The notes beneath the pieces were generated by a model. The model saw only the letters and a program-made list of their open reading frames with translations, searched no databases and was not told the origin of the DNA. Shown here in pieces: positions 1-8,281 of a stretch of 64,000 nucleotides of DNA. The position numbers were made by a program, and so were the translations under genes. How positions within the stretch are numbered: position 1 is the stretch's first letter; each line of letters begins with the position of its first letter. Origin of the DNA: Aquimarina sp. AU58 (lineage in GTDB: Bacteria; Bacteroidota; Bacteroidia; Flavobacteriales; Flavobacteriaceae); NCBI RefSeq assembly GCF_900312745.1, contig NZ_OMPD01000003.1:1-64000 (forward strand), given 5' to 3'.

Positions 1-193
1 CCTAATATATATAAAAAATAAAAACAAAACCCCTAAAAAAAAATAAAAAATAAAAAAGACAAAAAAAAAAACACTGAAAAAAAAAAAATCAAAAAAAAAA
101 AAAAAACCCACAAAAAAATGGGAAAATTCAACCTAAAAAAACCAATTCCCTTTCAGTTTTTGAAAGAAAAAAAAAAAAAAAAAAAAAAAAAAG
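1..193. other. A-rich window edge, likely damaged consensus
   Basis: Almost pure A with scattered other bases and several A homopolymers of 10 to more than 20. From about 105 to 164 the bases that are not A line up in order with the intact repeat copies at 194 and 285, while many of the other positions read A. That is what a failed consensus at a contig end would look like, rather than natural mutation (inference). No gene is supported here. Confidence 0.6.
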
Positions 194-344
194 ATCCCAC
201 TCTACAGTGGGATAATTCGACCTAGTAAACCCAATTCCCTTTCAGTTTTTGAGAGCATCCAGATTAAAAAAAAAAAAAAAAAAGATCCCACTCTACAGTG
301 GGATAATTCGACCTAGTAAACCCAATTCCCTTTCAGTTTTTGAG
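105..344. repeat. Short tandem repeat, two clean copies and one A-substituted copy
   Basis: A unit of about 60 bp occurs at 194-253 and 285-344, identical by eye, with a third degraded version at about 105-164; spacing is 89 to 91 bp, filled by poly-A. Each clean unit begins with a perfect hairpin (ATCCCACT, loop CTAC, AGTGGGAT; 194-213 and 285-304). It reads like an intergenic repeat array of hairpin type. It ends 13 bp before the stop of the TerB-like gene. Confidence 0.8.
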
Positions 345-356
345 TTTACGGTCTCA

Positions 357-758
357 TTAATTATAAAAACGTGTAAAAATAGAGATCAATTCCTTTGGCG
401 GAATAATCTTATTAGGGTACTCATTCATTTTTTCCAGAACTGCATCAATAGCCTCTAGCCTAAGCCCCATATGCAATCCTATTTCTTTTATCTTATGAAT
501 TTCTAATTGAGAAGTTTCCTGATCTATATTCATGAGTAGCACCAATCTATGAAATTGAAGAATTCTTTGTGACTCGGGTTGTAAATTCTTTTTTTCTCCT
601 CCTTCTTCTATCAAAGTATCCACCTCTTCTTTTGTTATTTTAAGTTGCGATGCAATGACCAGGATAAAATTATATTCTTGTTCTTTAAATTTTTTATCTG
701 CTTTAGCAAACTGTATCATTTCAGAAAGCAAACTTAATTTCTCTTCTTTACTGTACAT
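357..758 (-). CDS. TerB-like protein
   Basis: A 133-residue cytoplasmic protein without signal peptide. It is all-helical in character with the acidic helix pattern of the TerB fold (residues 10-60, including an AKADKKFKEQEY stretch comparable to the metal-binding helix of TerB). Close relatives in flavobacteria are often carried under the misleading name 'excinuclease ABC subunit B'; nothing here resembles UvrB. Function unknown; TerB-fold proteins are linked to stress and metal response. The gene stands alone, divergent from the DUF1456 gene, with the hairpin repeats just downstream. Family assignment is by recalled similarity. Confidence 0.6.
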   Translation of the reverse strand: MYSKEEKLSLLSEMIQFAKADKKFKEQEYNFILVIASQLKITKEEVDTLIEEGGEKKNLQPESQRILQFHRLVLLMNIDQETSQLEIHKIKEIGLHMGLRLEAIDAVLEKMNEYPNKIIPPKELISIFTRFYN

Positions 759-862
759 AAACCAATTACTTTTTGTCGAAAATAGTAATTTTCAACTAAA
801 CTTGTATAACATTCTTTACACTCAACTTCTGATTTTAATCCCAATATCAATTCAAAAAAATA

Positions 863-870
863 TACCTTTG
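863..870 (+). promoter_or_regulatory. Putative -7 promoter box for the DUF1456 gene
   Basis: TACCTTTG fits the Bacteroidota sigma-A -7 consensus TAnnTTTG. It ends only 4 bases before the ATG at 875, so the expected start of transcription falls at or next to the start codon (leaderless mRNA, inference). A clear -33 box was not found. Confidence 0.4.
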
Positions 871-874
871 CAGT

Positions 875-1141
875 ATGGGTTTAACAAACAATGATATTTT
901 TAAAAAATTAAGGGTTGCACATAAATTACGCGATGACGATATTGTAAAAATCTGTGCATTGGTAGATTTTAAAGTAACCAAAAGCGAGCTAGGTGCATTT
1001 TTTAGAAATGAAAATCACCCAAAATACATGGAATGTGGTGATCAAATACTACGCAACTTCTTAAATGGGCTAATTATTCATCTTAGAGGTCCGATGCCCG
1101 AAAAAAAGAAAGACACTACAAAAAATAAGAACACCAACTAA
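875..1141 (+). CDS. DUF1456 family protein, single-unit form
   Basis: 88 residues. The stretch NNDIFKKLRVAHKLRDDDI and the later motif ELGAFFRNENHPKYMECGDQ are typical of DUF1456 (YehS family). The Escherichia coli relative is about twice as long and holds two tandem copies of this unit; here only one unit is present, followed by a short lysine-rich tail. Function of the family is unknown. No signal peptide. The start at 875 follows a -7 box by 4 bases. The next gene (methyltransferase) starts 80 bases downstream on the same strand, so they may be co-transcribed. Confidence 0.8.
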   Translation: MGLTNNDIFKKLRVAHKLRDDDIVKICALVDFKVTKSELGAFFRNENHPKYMECGDQILRNFLNGLIIHLRGPMPEKKKDTTKNKNTN

Positions 1142-1220
1142 CGTTTTTTACTTCAAAATAAATGCTTAATTTGGTTGAGACTAATAATTTTTACTCAACA
1201 ATTATTCAACTTAAGTATCT

Positions 1221-2825
1221 ATGCTTACTGCAGCCGAAAAACAATTATTTAGAGAAGAACTTTTTTGTCATTTAGACGGAATTGCTGTAGCGCCTGTCGC
1301 CTATTCTCTTTATAAAAATAATATTACCGATTATTTAATTAGCAATAAAGAAACATCAGTTTCACAAATTACAGCATCTCATAAGACCAATGAAGGATAT
1401 CTAAATGTCGCTCTGCGTATACTAAGTGCTCAAGGTTGGCTGGATTACAAAGTAAATAAGGATGATGTAATTATAAAAACCAATGCACTTTCTGAATTGG
1501 CTTTTAATCATTTTTATCTATATGAAGACGTGGTTAATCTATTGGAATATTCTGGTAAATTTCACCCTCGAAAGTTTGAATTAGAGCCTTTTCATAAACT
1601 AGAACAGCTATTTAAAAAATATCAAAACCGCTTTAGCTTACCCTCTGAAAAAGATAGTACAATTACTCAAATCCAAGATCAAATCCTTAAACATATTGAA
1701 GGTATTCTGGTAGGACCAACTACAGTACATTTGGGTATGGGCGGAATGTTTCATAAATATTTTATGGAAGCATCTTTTAGCGCAGATGAATACCACAAAT
1801 TTCCGGAAAGCTTTAACACTATTCTTACATTCTTAAGCTACCTGGGCTGGTTTAGCAAATCAAATGGCAACTATACTTTTACCAATAAAGGATTATTTTT
1901 TGCAAAAAGGGCTTCTGCCTATGGCGTTACTGTTTCCTATATCCCCATGTTTCGACAAATGGATGCTTTATTATTTGGTGACCCCAATGCACTATGGAAT
2001 CCCCAAGGCGATACCGAAATACATGTAGATCGAGAAATGAATGTATGGGGAAGCGGAGGTGCACACACTACCTATTTCAAAAAAATTGATGAAATCATTA
2101 TTAGCCTATTTAACAAGCCTCTGGATGAGCAACCTAAAGGAATTCTGGATATGGGATGTGGCAATGGTGCTTTTTTAATTCACCTTTTTGAGGTCATTGA
2201 ATCCAAAACACTTCGTGGCAAACACTTAGATGATTATCCATTATTTTTGGTCGGTGCAGACTATAATAAAACAGCTTTAAAAGTTACCAGAGCTAATTTA
2301 ATTCAGGCAGACATATGGGCCAAAGTTATCTGGGGAGATATTAGCGATCCTGATTTATTAGAAAAAGATTTAAAAGAAAACTATACTATAGCATTAAAAG
2401 ATTTATTATCGGTAAGAACATTCCTAGATCACAACAGAATCTGGAGTGAGCCAATCTTACAGCTGGATACTCCCAGCCAATCTACTGGTGCATTTGCTTA
2501 TCGAGGAAAACGACTGCTTAATAGCGATGTCGAACGAAACTTAAAAGATCATTTTAAAAAATGGAGGCCTCATATTGAAAAATTCGGGTTAATTGTCATA
2601 GAGCTACATACGATATCCCCAGAATTAACGGCTAAAAACCTTGGTAAAACTGCAGCTACTGCCTATGATGCTACGCATGGATTTTCTGATCAGTATATTT
2701 TAGAAATCAATTCTTTCTTAAAAGTAATCAAGGAAGTAGGTTTACAAAGTGATGAGAAGTATTTTTCTAAGTTTCCGAATTCTGATCTGGCAACGGTAAG
2801 CATTAATTATATTATTGGAAAATAA
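1221..2825 (+). CDS. Class I SAM-dependent methyltransferase with duplicated N-terminal domain
   Basis: 534 residues. The C-terminal half carries SAM-binding motif I (ILDMGCGNG, residues 308-316) and a following acidic strand end (VGADYN, about 346), as in class I methyltransferases. The N-terminal half shows an internal duplication: residues 17-80 (HLDGIAVAP ... LNVALRILSAQGWLDY) resemble residues 158-225 (HIEGILVGP ... FNTILTFLSYLGWFSK), each like the winged-helix/dimerisation part of O-methyltransferases. The architecture recalls methyltransferase modules attached to polyketide synthases, but this is a free-standing enzyme; substrate unknown. The next gene starts 22 bases after the stop, suggesting an operon. 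Confidence 0.75.
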   Translation: MLTAAEKQLFREELFCHLDGIAVAPVAYSLYKNNITDYLISNKETSVSQITASHKTNEGYLNVALRILSAQGWLDYKVNKDDVIIKTNALSELAFNHFYLYEDVVNLLEYSGKFHPRKFELEPFHKLEQLFKKYQNRFSLPSEKDSTITQIQDQILKHIEGILVGPTTVHLGMGGMFHKYFMEASFSADEYHKFPESFNTILTFLSYLGWFSKSNGNYTFTNKGLFFAKRASAYGVTVSYIPMFRQMDALLFGDPNALWNPQGDTEIHVDREMNVWGSGGAHTTYFKKIDEIIISLFNKPLDEQPKGILDMGCGNGAFLIHLFEVIESKTLRGKHLDDYPLFLVGADYNKTALKVTRANLIQADIWAKVIWGDISDPDLLEKDLKENYTIALKDLLSVRTFLDHNRIWSEPILQLDTPSQSTGAFAYRGKRLLNSDVERNLKDHFKKWRPHIEKFGLIVIELHTISPELTAKNLGKTAATAYDATHGFSDQYILEINSFLKVIKEVGLQSDEKYFSKFPNSDLATVSINYIIGK

Positions 2826-2847
2826 CAATTTAATCAGCATATAAACT

Positions 2848-3570
2848 ATGAGTGCTTTATACAGTGTAACCCATGTAAAAACAGAAACCAAGCCATTCTA
2901 TTTCTCAGAAAAGGATTCTGATTTCAGAGAATCTATTGGGCCAAGCTTAAGAATACTTGCGCCATTGTATGACTCTATTAAAGGAGAATTTCCAGAATAT
3001 GATCATAATGATATCAGCGATTTTTATCCTTGGTTCAAAATAGAACTTACAAAAGCAACAGATACTATTTTGAAAGAAATTATTGCTTTAGCAATAGATG
3101 CTATACCTCACAATTACAATCCCAGTGAAATTTTAACAAAAATGGAGATTCCAGGTTTTAATCTATGGGAATTTTGTGTTCTTGAAAAAACTGAAGATGC
3201 ATTGTCGTTAGGAAGAGATATTTTAATGCTACAAGGGGTTCTTTGCGATGCTTTCCCTAGACGTTTTGCACCACCAACGCTAGCTTGTGTAGAGCTTTAT
3301 GGATTTGAAATCCACCCAGATATTGATTCTTTTAATGTAAAAGATCAAGCAATGGCGGTTAGATTATTAACAGAAACTGATGATCAGCATCCGCTTTATG
3401 ATTTTTTCCCTGAACCTATAGAAGAAGATTATGATAGCATGATGGATGTAATTTTTAGAATTGAAGAATATAAAGACAAAAATGGAACTTATGCTATATG
3501 GTTACCAGTACATTTATCAGGAAACATAAAAAACAATTTCACCTGGGACTCTACAGCTTTTCCTTATTAA
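2848..3570 (+). CDS. Conserved protein of unknown function, partner of the methyltransferase
   Basis: 240 residues, acidic, no signal peptide or membrane segment, so probably cytoplasmic. I do not recognise a domain. It has many aromatic residues in short acidic contexts and ends in FTWDSTAFPY. It lies 22 bases behind the methyltransferase gene on the same strand and is followed by a strong bidirectional terminator at 3657-3690, so the two genes form a likely two-gene unit. It could be a binding partner or an enzyme of the same pathway; this is inference from position only. Confidence 0.6.
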   Translation: MSALYSVTHVKTETKPFYFSEKDSDFRESIGPSLRILAPLYDSIKGEFPEYDHNDISDFYPWFKIELTKATDTILKEIIALAIDAIPHNYNPSEILTKMEIPGFNLWEFCVLEKTEDALSLGRDILMLQGVLCDAFPRRFAPPTLACVELYGFEIHPDIDSFNVKDQAMAVRLLTETDDQHPLYDFFPEPIEEDYDSMMDVIFRIEEYKDKNGTYAIWLPVHLSGNIKNNFTWDSTAFPY

Positions 3571-3656
3571 CACATCAAGTTTAAAAAGAAATAAGTAATT
3601 CTATCTTAATCCTAAAAAATTAATACCCTTTTAAAGAGTTGTACTATTGAAAAATA

Positions 3657-3690
3657 AAAAAGTCCCGGTTGATGATTCCCGGGACTTTTT
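3657..3690. terminator. Bidirectional intrinsic terminator
   Basis: 12-bp perfect stem AAAAAGTCCCGG / CCGGGACTTTTT around a 10-base loop, with A and T runs on both sides. It sits between convergent genes ending at 3570 (+) and 3714 (-). Confidence 0.85.
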
Positions 3691-3713
3691 ATGCATTCAC
3701 ATGTTTTACAACC

Positions 3714-4046
3714 TTATTCCTCTATGATACGCACAGGCATCTTGAATACTTTAGCTTCAGAACCATATTGTGTTCCTACTTTTTTATAATTTAATCGACT
3801 CTTAATAAAACCATCTAAGGTTTCACTTTTAGAATCAACAGATAATACTACGATTTCACCTTTACTATTTAAAGTAAATGTTACATAGGCTGTTAATTCT
3901 TTTTTAATCTTAAAAGATGGTTTCTTTAATAATGTTTTAATCTCTTTATTAAGAGCGTTTTCTATTTTTGTTGGATTAGTACCCGCACTTGCGACACTAC
4001 TTATTGCAAAGGCAACTGCCAAAAGTAATACATTCAATTTTTTCAT
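3714..4046 (-). CDS. Small exported protein, TonB-C-terminal-like
   Basis: 110 residues with a signal peptide (residues 1-21, ending AISSVASAG). The mature part, basic helix then a VTFTLNSKGEIVVLSVDSKSE stretch and a short C-terminal strand, resembles the energy-transducing TonB C-terminal fold as seen in many small periplasmic proteins of flavobacteria that lack the TonB membrane anchor. No catalytic motif. Role unknown. It is a single gene, terminated by the hairpin at 3657-3690. Confidence 0.6.
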   Translation of the reverse strand: MKKLNVLLLAVAFAISSVASAGTNPTKIENALNKEIKTLLKKPSFKIKKELTAYVTFTLNSKGEIVVLSVDSKSETLDGFIKSRLNYKKVGTQYGSEAKVFKMPVRIIEE

Positions 4047-4196
4047 GATCTATTCGTTTTTATTGATTTATACTTATAAGACCATTGATTATCCAAATTT
4101 GTTACACTAAACAGGAATATTTAACACAGATTAACAAACTAATCAAATGTAATTAACACAGAAACTCCCTAAAAAAGATGCCTCCCAGCTCTTGTG

Positions 4197-4703
4197 TTAA
4201 TTTCTTGTAAGTTGAGTAATTATATTCTTGTGTTTTGGAAATTGCTGAATTAAGTCTTTTCTTTCTGCCAATTCAAAATCATCGAAATCAAAACCTGGCG
4301 ATACTGTACACCCCACTAAAGAATAACTACTTTCTTTTTTTACACTAGAAGCAAACCAGCAACCGGCCGGAACCACCAATTGAGGTAGCTCACCTTCTTC
4401 TAAATTCATACCTACAGAATAGCGATGATATTCTCCTTCTAAATCGATAACATGTACAAACAAAGAAGCTCCTTCATAATAATGCCATATTTCATCCTGA
4501 TTAATTTTATGAAACGCCGAAAAATTGTCTGAGGTAAGAAGAAAGTAGATAGCAGTACAATAATTGCGTTCTCCACTATATTCCTTACTTAGCACATGTT
4601 GAGGAATAACGCCTTCGCTTCTATAGGTTTCTTTATAAAACCCACCTTCGGGATGTGGGTTCATATCTAATTTCTGAACTATTTTTTCTATCCTTGTATT
4701 CAT
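4197..4703 (-). CDS. Cupin-fold protein, DUF985 family
   Basis: 168 residues. The N-terminal HPEGGFYKETYRS motif, the HKINQDEIWHYYEG motif near residues 65-78 and the PAGCWFAS motif are those of the DUF985 cupin family (PF06172 type). Such proteins are small beta-barrels of unsettled function, some binding metal or sugar. No signal peptide. It lies 87 bases downstream of sucC in the same direction but a good terminator (4738-4764) separates the two. Confidence 0.8.
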   Translation of the reverse strand: MNTRIEKIVQKLDMNPHPEGGFYKETYRSEGVIPQHVLSKEYSGERNYCTAIYFLLTSDNFSAFHKINQDEIWHYYEGASLFVHVIDLEGEYHRYSVGMNLEEGELPQLVVPAGCWFASSVKKESSYSLVGCTVSPGFDFDDFELAERKDLIQQFPKHKNIITQLTRN

Positions 4704-4737
4704 GGCATTTAATATTTTAGGTATTTTTTATAAAAAA

Positions 4738-4764
4738 AGAAGCGATCATCAATAGATCGCTTCT
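4738..4764 (-). terminator. Intrinsic terminator of sucC
   Basis: 10-bp perfect stem AGAAGCGATC / GATCGCTTCT with a 7-base loop, followed on the minus strand by a run of seven T. Confidence 0.85.
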
Positions 4765-4790
4765 AATATATACTAAAATCTAATTAGTTA

Positions 4791-5984
4791 TTACGCTAAT
4801 ACTGCCTGTACTTTATCGGCAGCTTCCTGAAACTGTACTGCACTTTGCACATCTAATCCACTATTGTCAATTAGTTCTTTTGCAATATCAGCATTAGTAC
4901 CTTGCAAACGAACTATAATTGGCACATTAATCGCATCACCCATATTTTTATATGCGTCTACAACTCCTTGTGCTACTCGATCACAACGAACGATACCACC
5001 AAAAATATTGATTAGAATTGCTTTTACATTTGGATCTTTAAGGATGATTCTAAATGCTGTTTCTACACGTTTTGCATCAGCAGTACCTCCTACATCAAGG
5101 AAATTTGCTGGCTCTCCTCCTGCTTGCTTAATCAAATCCATTGTTGCCATTGCAAGACCAGCACCATTTACCATACATCCTACATTTCCATCAAGGTCAA
5201 CATAATTAAGTCCTACTTCTTTTGCTTCAACCTCGATTGCATTTTCCTCTCTGATATCACGCATATCTACATAGTTCTTATGGCGATATAATGCATTATC
5301 ATCTAAAGTCACCTTGGCATCTACTGCCATAATTTTATCATCACTTGTTTTAAGAACAGGGTTTATCTCGAATAAAGATGCATCTGATTTAACATAAGCT
5401 GTATATAATGCCATTACAAATTTGGTCATTTCTTTAAAAGCGGCTCCGCTTAATCCCAAATTGAAAGCAACACGTCTTGCCTGAAAAGGAAGTAACCCAA
5501 CAGATGGATCAACTTCTTCTGTAAAAATTAGATGAGGAGTTTCTTCTGCTACAGTTTCGATATCCATACCACCTTCTGTAGAATACATAATCATATTACG
5601 TCCAGAAGTACGGTTTAGCAATACCGACATATAAAATTCATTCGGTTCGCTATCTCCAGGATAATATACATCTTCTGCAACTAATACCTGGTGAACTTTC
5701 TTACCTTCTGCCGAAGTTTGAGGAGTAATCAAATTCATTCCTATGATTTGTTCTGCTACTTCTTCTACTTCCTTAAGGTTTTTAGCAAGTTTTACTCCAC
5801 CACCTTTTCCTCGTCCACCGGCGTGAACTTGCGCTTTAATTACATGCCATTCTGTTCCGGTTTCTGTAGTAAGTTGTTTTGCCGCAGCTACAGCCTCGTT
5901 TGCATTTTGTGCTACAATACCGCGCTGTATACGCACGCCAAAGCTATTTAATATCTCTTTACCCTGATACTCGTGTAAGTTCAT
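4791..5984 (-). CDS. sucC: Succinyl-CoA synthetase, beta subunit
   Basis: 397 residues, close to the usual length. It forms, with SucD, the TCA-cycle enzyme that converts succinyl-CoA to succinate with formation of ATP or GTP in the cytoplasm. Seen: the N-terminal MNLHEYQGKEILNSFGV, the ATP-grasp residues around VHAGGRGKGGGVK (about 52-64), FEINPVLKT, and the C-terminal ligase signature NIFGGIVRCDRVAQGV. The sucD partner is not in the window, which is common in this phylum. A promoter-like element lies at 6016-6047 and a terminator at 4738-4764, so it is probably monocistronic. Confidence 0.97.
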   Translation of the reverse strand: MNLHEYQGKEILNSFGVRIQRGIVAQNANEAVAAAKQLTTETGTEWHVIKAQVHAGGRGKGGGVKLAKNLKEVEEVAEQIIGMNLITPQTSAEGKKVHQVLVAEDVYYPGDSEPNEFYMSVLLNRTSGRNMIMYSTEGGMDIETVAEETPHLIFTEEVDPSVGLLPFQARRVAFNLGLSGAAFKEMTKFVMALYTAYVKSDASLFEINPVLKTSDDKIMAVDAKVTLDDNALYRHKNYVDMRDIREENAIEVEAKEVGLNYVDLDGNVGCMVNGAGLAMATMDLIKQAGGEPANFLDVGGTADAKRVETAFRIILKDPNVKAILINIFGGIVRCDRVAQGVVDAYKNMGDAINVPIIVRLQGTNADIAKELIDNSGLDVQSAVQFQEAADKVQAVLA

Positions 5985-6015
5985 ACTATTATTTTTTTGC
6001 CTTTTTTAGGAGTTC

Positions 6016-6047
6016 CAAAAATAGGAAAAGTGAAGTTATTGTGCCAA
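6016..6047 (-). promoter_or_regulatory. Putative housekeeping promoter of sucC
   Basis: On the minus strand TTGG (-33 region, 6047) and TATTTTTG (-7 box, 6023-6016) are separated by about 21 bases, matching the Bacteroidota pattern TTG-N19-21-TAnnTTTG. The predicted leader to the sucC ATG is about 25-30 bases. Confidence 0.5.
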
Positions 6048-6136
6048 TCTTTTTATAGTAAAAAAAACCAACCTCTTTTTACCCCATAATCCATCAAAAA
6101 AATGTGTGAATACAGGTAAAGATCGTCTCTTATTCA

Positions 6137-6772
6137 TTACAGTTTAAAATCTTCAAAGTCTAAAGGATCGAAATTTTTAAAATGCCCATTCATTTTGATT
6201 GCTTTTTTAGCATTATTCATTTCTCTCACCACCGGAATTGTTTTTTTAAGATGACTAATCAAATATTTTAGCCTTTCTACCTCATTCCGAAGTTTCAACA
6301 AATGATATTCTTGATGTAAAGCCAATCCTATTTTATGCGCTACCTGATAACTAACAAAAGGAATATCAAATACAGGAGGGTTATCTATCGTTAATTCTAC
6401 ATATAGAATAGCGATATTTTTAAGCAATTCTTCCTGCAGCTCTTCTTCACTACTATCATTATCCTTAAGGAATTCTACCTCTCCTCCTGCGTATAGTTTA
6501 CCAGGAAATTGCTGGTAAAAGTTTGTGATTCTAAAAATTCTTATCCCTTCGCATATCACATCACTCTCTCCTCCCGGGTATTTCTGAGCTATTTTCTGAA
6601 GTTTTACCTCAGTACCATATTCCAATTTTTGGTCAATATATGTGGGTATACCAAACACCCCTCCTTCTTCTTCACAATCATTAATTAATTGTTGATACCT
6701 TTTTTCAAAAATATGTAAAGACAATCGCTCCTTGGGATAAACAACGGTTTGTAATGGAAAAAGAGGTAACAT
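6137..6772 (-). CDS. LON N-terminal-domain protein
   Basis: 211 residues with the substrate-binding LON N-domain at the start (MLPLFPLQTVVYPKERLSL..., then IFEKRYQQLINDC). Unlike Lon protease there is no AAA or peptidase domain; the protein ends with a helical part of about 80 residues. Single-domain LON proteins are common in Bacteroidota and thought to bind substrates or partners, without known enzymatic role. It is cytoplasmic, transcribed alone, and divergent from lysA. Confidence 0.8.
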   Translation of the reverse strand: MLPLFPLQTVVYPKERLSLHIFEKRYQQLINDCEEEGGVFGIPTYIDQKLEYGTEVKLQKIAQKYPGGESDVICEGIRIFRITNFYQQFPGKLYAGGEVEFLKDNDSSEEELQEELLKNIAILYVELTIDNPPVFDIPFVSYQVAHKIGLALHQEYHLLKLRNEVERLKYLISHLKKTIPVVREMNNAKKAIKMNGHFKNFDPLDFEDFKL

Positions 6773-6910
6773 AATTTTTTTATTAAATGTACTAATTAAG
6801 ACTGTTTATATTCCTTAAACGCAAGTTAAAAATCTTAATTTTTCTTATGCACTATATTTTTTCTTTTCAAGACACAGATATCTCTAATTTTATTGATAAT
6901 TTCGTAGGCT

Positions 6911-6918
6911 TAAATTTG
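6911..6918 (+). promoter_or_regulatory. Putative -7 box of lysA
   Basis: TAAATTTG matches TAnnTTTG and ends 7 bases before the lysA ATG at 6926, predicting a leader of only a few bases. The -33 box is not convincing. Confidence 0.4.
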
Positions 6919-6925
6919 TGACACA

Positions 6926-8155
6926 ATGGAAAATGAAAATTTATTAGCAATTGCAAATGAGTTTGGGAGTCCAGTTTATGTATATGACTCCTCAAAAATT
7001 ATCTCTCAGTATGATCGTCTTTCTGATGCTTTTAAGAAAGTCAAACGGTTAAAACTTAATTATGCAGTCAAGGCACTGTCTAATATTGCTATTTTAAAGT
7101 TGATGAATTCATTAGGAGCCGGGCTAGACACTGTTTCTGTTCAAGAAGTAGAACTAGGATTAAAGGCTGGTGTCAAACCAGGTAATATTGTTTTTACTCC
7201 TAATGGGGTTTCTCTTGAAGAAATAGAAGAAGTTTCTGCCTTAGGCGTACAAATAAATATTGATAATCTTTCTATCCTGGAGCAATTCGGTACAAAACAC
7301 CCTAGTGTCCCAGTATGCATCCGTATGAATCCACATGTCATGGCAGGAGGAAACAGTAAAATATCGGTAGGACATATAGATAGTAAATTTGGGATATCAA
7401 TTCATCAAATACCACATATCCTTAGGATTGTAGAAAACACAGGAATGCGTATTAATGGAGTACATATGCATACAGGTAGTGATATTCTGGATATTGAAGT
7501 ATTTTTACGCGCCTGCGAAATACTTTTTGAAACTGCCATGAATTTCAAAAATCTTGATTTTATCGATTTTGGAAGTGGATTTAAAGTACCTTATAAATTA
7601 GGTGATATTGAAACTAATATTGAGGAGTTTGGCAGTAAAATGACGAAACGTTTTAATACTTTTTGCAAAGAATATGGCAAAGAACTCACACTAGGTTTTG
7701 AACCCGGTAAATTTCTGGTGAGTGAAGCAGGATACTTTTTGGCTAAAGTAAATGTAATCAAACAAACTACATCTACTGTTTTTGCCGGCATTGATAGTGG
7801 TTTTAATCACTTCATTCGACCGATGTTCTATAATTCTCATCATGAGATTATTAATATTTCTAATCCAAAAGGAAGAGAACGATTTTATTCGGTAGTTGGA
7901 TACATTTGCGAAACAGATACTTTTGCTACAAATAGAAGGATTTCTGAAATTAATGAAGGTGATACTATTGCTTTTAAAAATGCAGGTGCTTACTGTTTTT
8001 CTATGTCTAGTAATTACAACTCTCGTTATCGCCCGGCAGAAGTATTATGGCATGAAGGAAAAGCGCATTTGATTCGTAAGCGCGAAACATCTGAAGATCT
8101 TACAAGAAATCAAGTAGACATTGATGTTTTTTCCAAAGTTGCTGAAACGACATAA
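6926..8155 (+). CDS. lysA: Diaminopimelate decarboxylase
   Basis: 409 residues, usual family length. It is a PLP enzyme that decarboxylates meso-diaminopimelate to L-lysine, the last step of lysine synthesis. Seen: the PLP-binding lysine in LNYAVKALSN (about residue 49), the HMHTGSDI motif near 184-191, the GFEPGKFLV phosphate-binding region, and the substrate motif GAYCFSMSSNYNSR (catalytic Cys) near 352-365. Related decarboxylases (for carboxynorspermidine or ornithine) share the fold, but the motifs fit LysA. Followed by a strong terminator at 8188. Confidence 0.93.
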   Translation: MENENLLAIANEFGSPVYVYDSSKIISQYDRLSDAFKKVKRLKLNYAVKALSNIAILKLMNSLGAGLDTVSVQEVELGLKAGVKPGNIVFTPNGVSLEEIEEVSALGVQINIDNLSILEQFGTKHPSVPVCIRMNPHVMAGGNSKISVGHIDSKFGISIHQIPHILRIVENTGMRINGVHMHTGSDILDIEVFLRACEILFETAMNFKNLDFIDFGSGFKVPYKLGDIETNIEEFGSKMTKRFNTFCKEYGKELTLGFEPGKFLVSEAGYFLAKVNVIKQTTSTVFAGIDSGFNHFIRPMFYNSHHEIINISNPKGRERFYSVVGYICETDTFATNRRISEINEGDTIAFKNAGAYCFSMSSNYNSRYRPAEVLWHEGKAHLIRKRETSEDLTRNQVDIDVFSKVAETT

Positions 8156-8187
8156 TAATATCTAATTTAAAATATTATTTCTTTATA

Positions 8188-8225
8188 AAATCCTTTTGTG
8201 ATATCATACACAAAAGGATTTTTTT
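8188..8225 (+). terminator. Intrinsic terminator of lysA
   Basis: 13-bp perfect stem AAATCCTTTTGTG / CACAAAAGGATTT with an 8-base loop followed by a T run. Confidence 0.9.
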
Positions 8226-8281
8226 ATACACTTAAGATATAATATATTATTTTTAATGACCTAACGGCTAACTAAATAATT

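Noticed and set aside
249..458. Plus-strand frame of 69 codons with a lysine run
   Set aside because: It begins in the poly-A spacer and repeat, then runs antisense to the TerB-like gene; the lysines come from the A run.
4864..5205. Frame of 113 codons on the plus strand inside sucC
   Set aside because: Antisense shadow of a clearly conserved gene; the composition mirrors the sucC codons.
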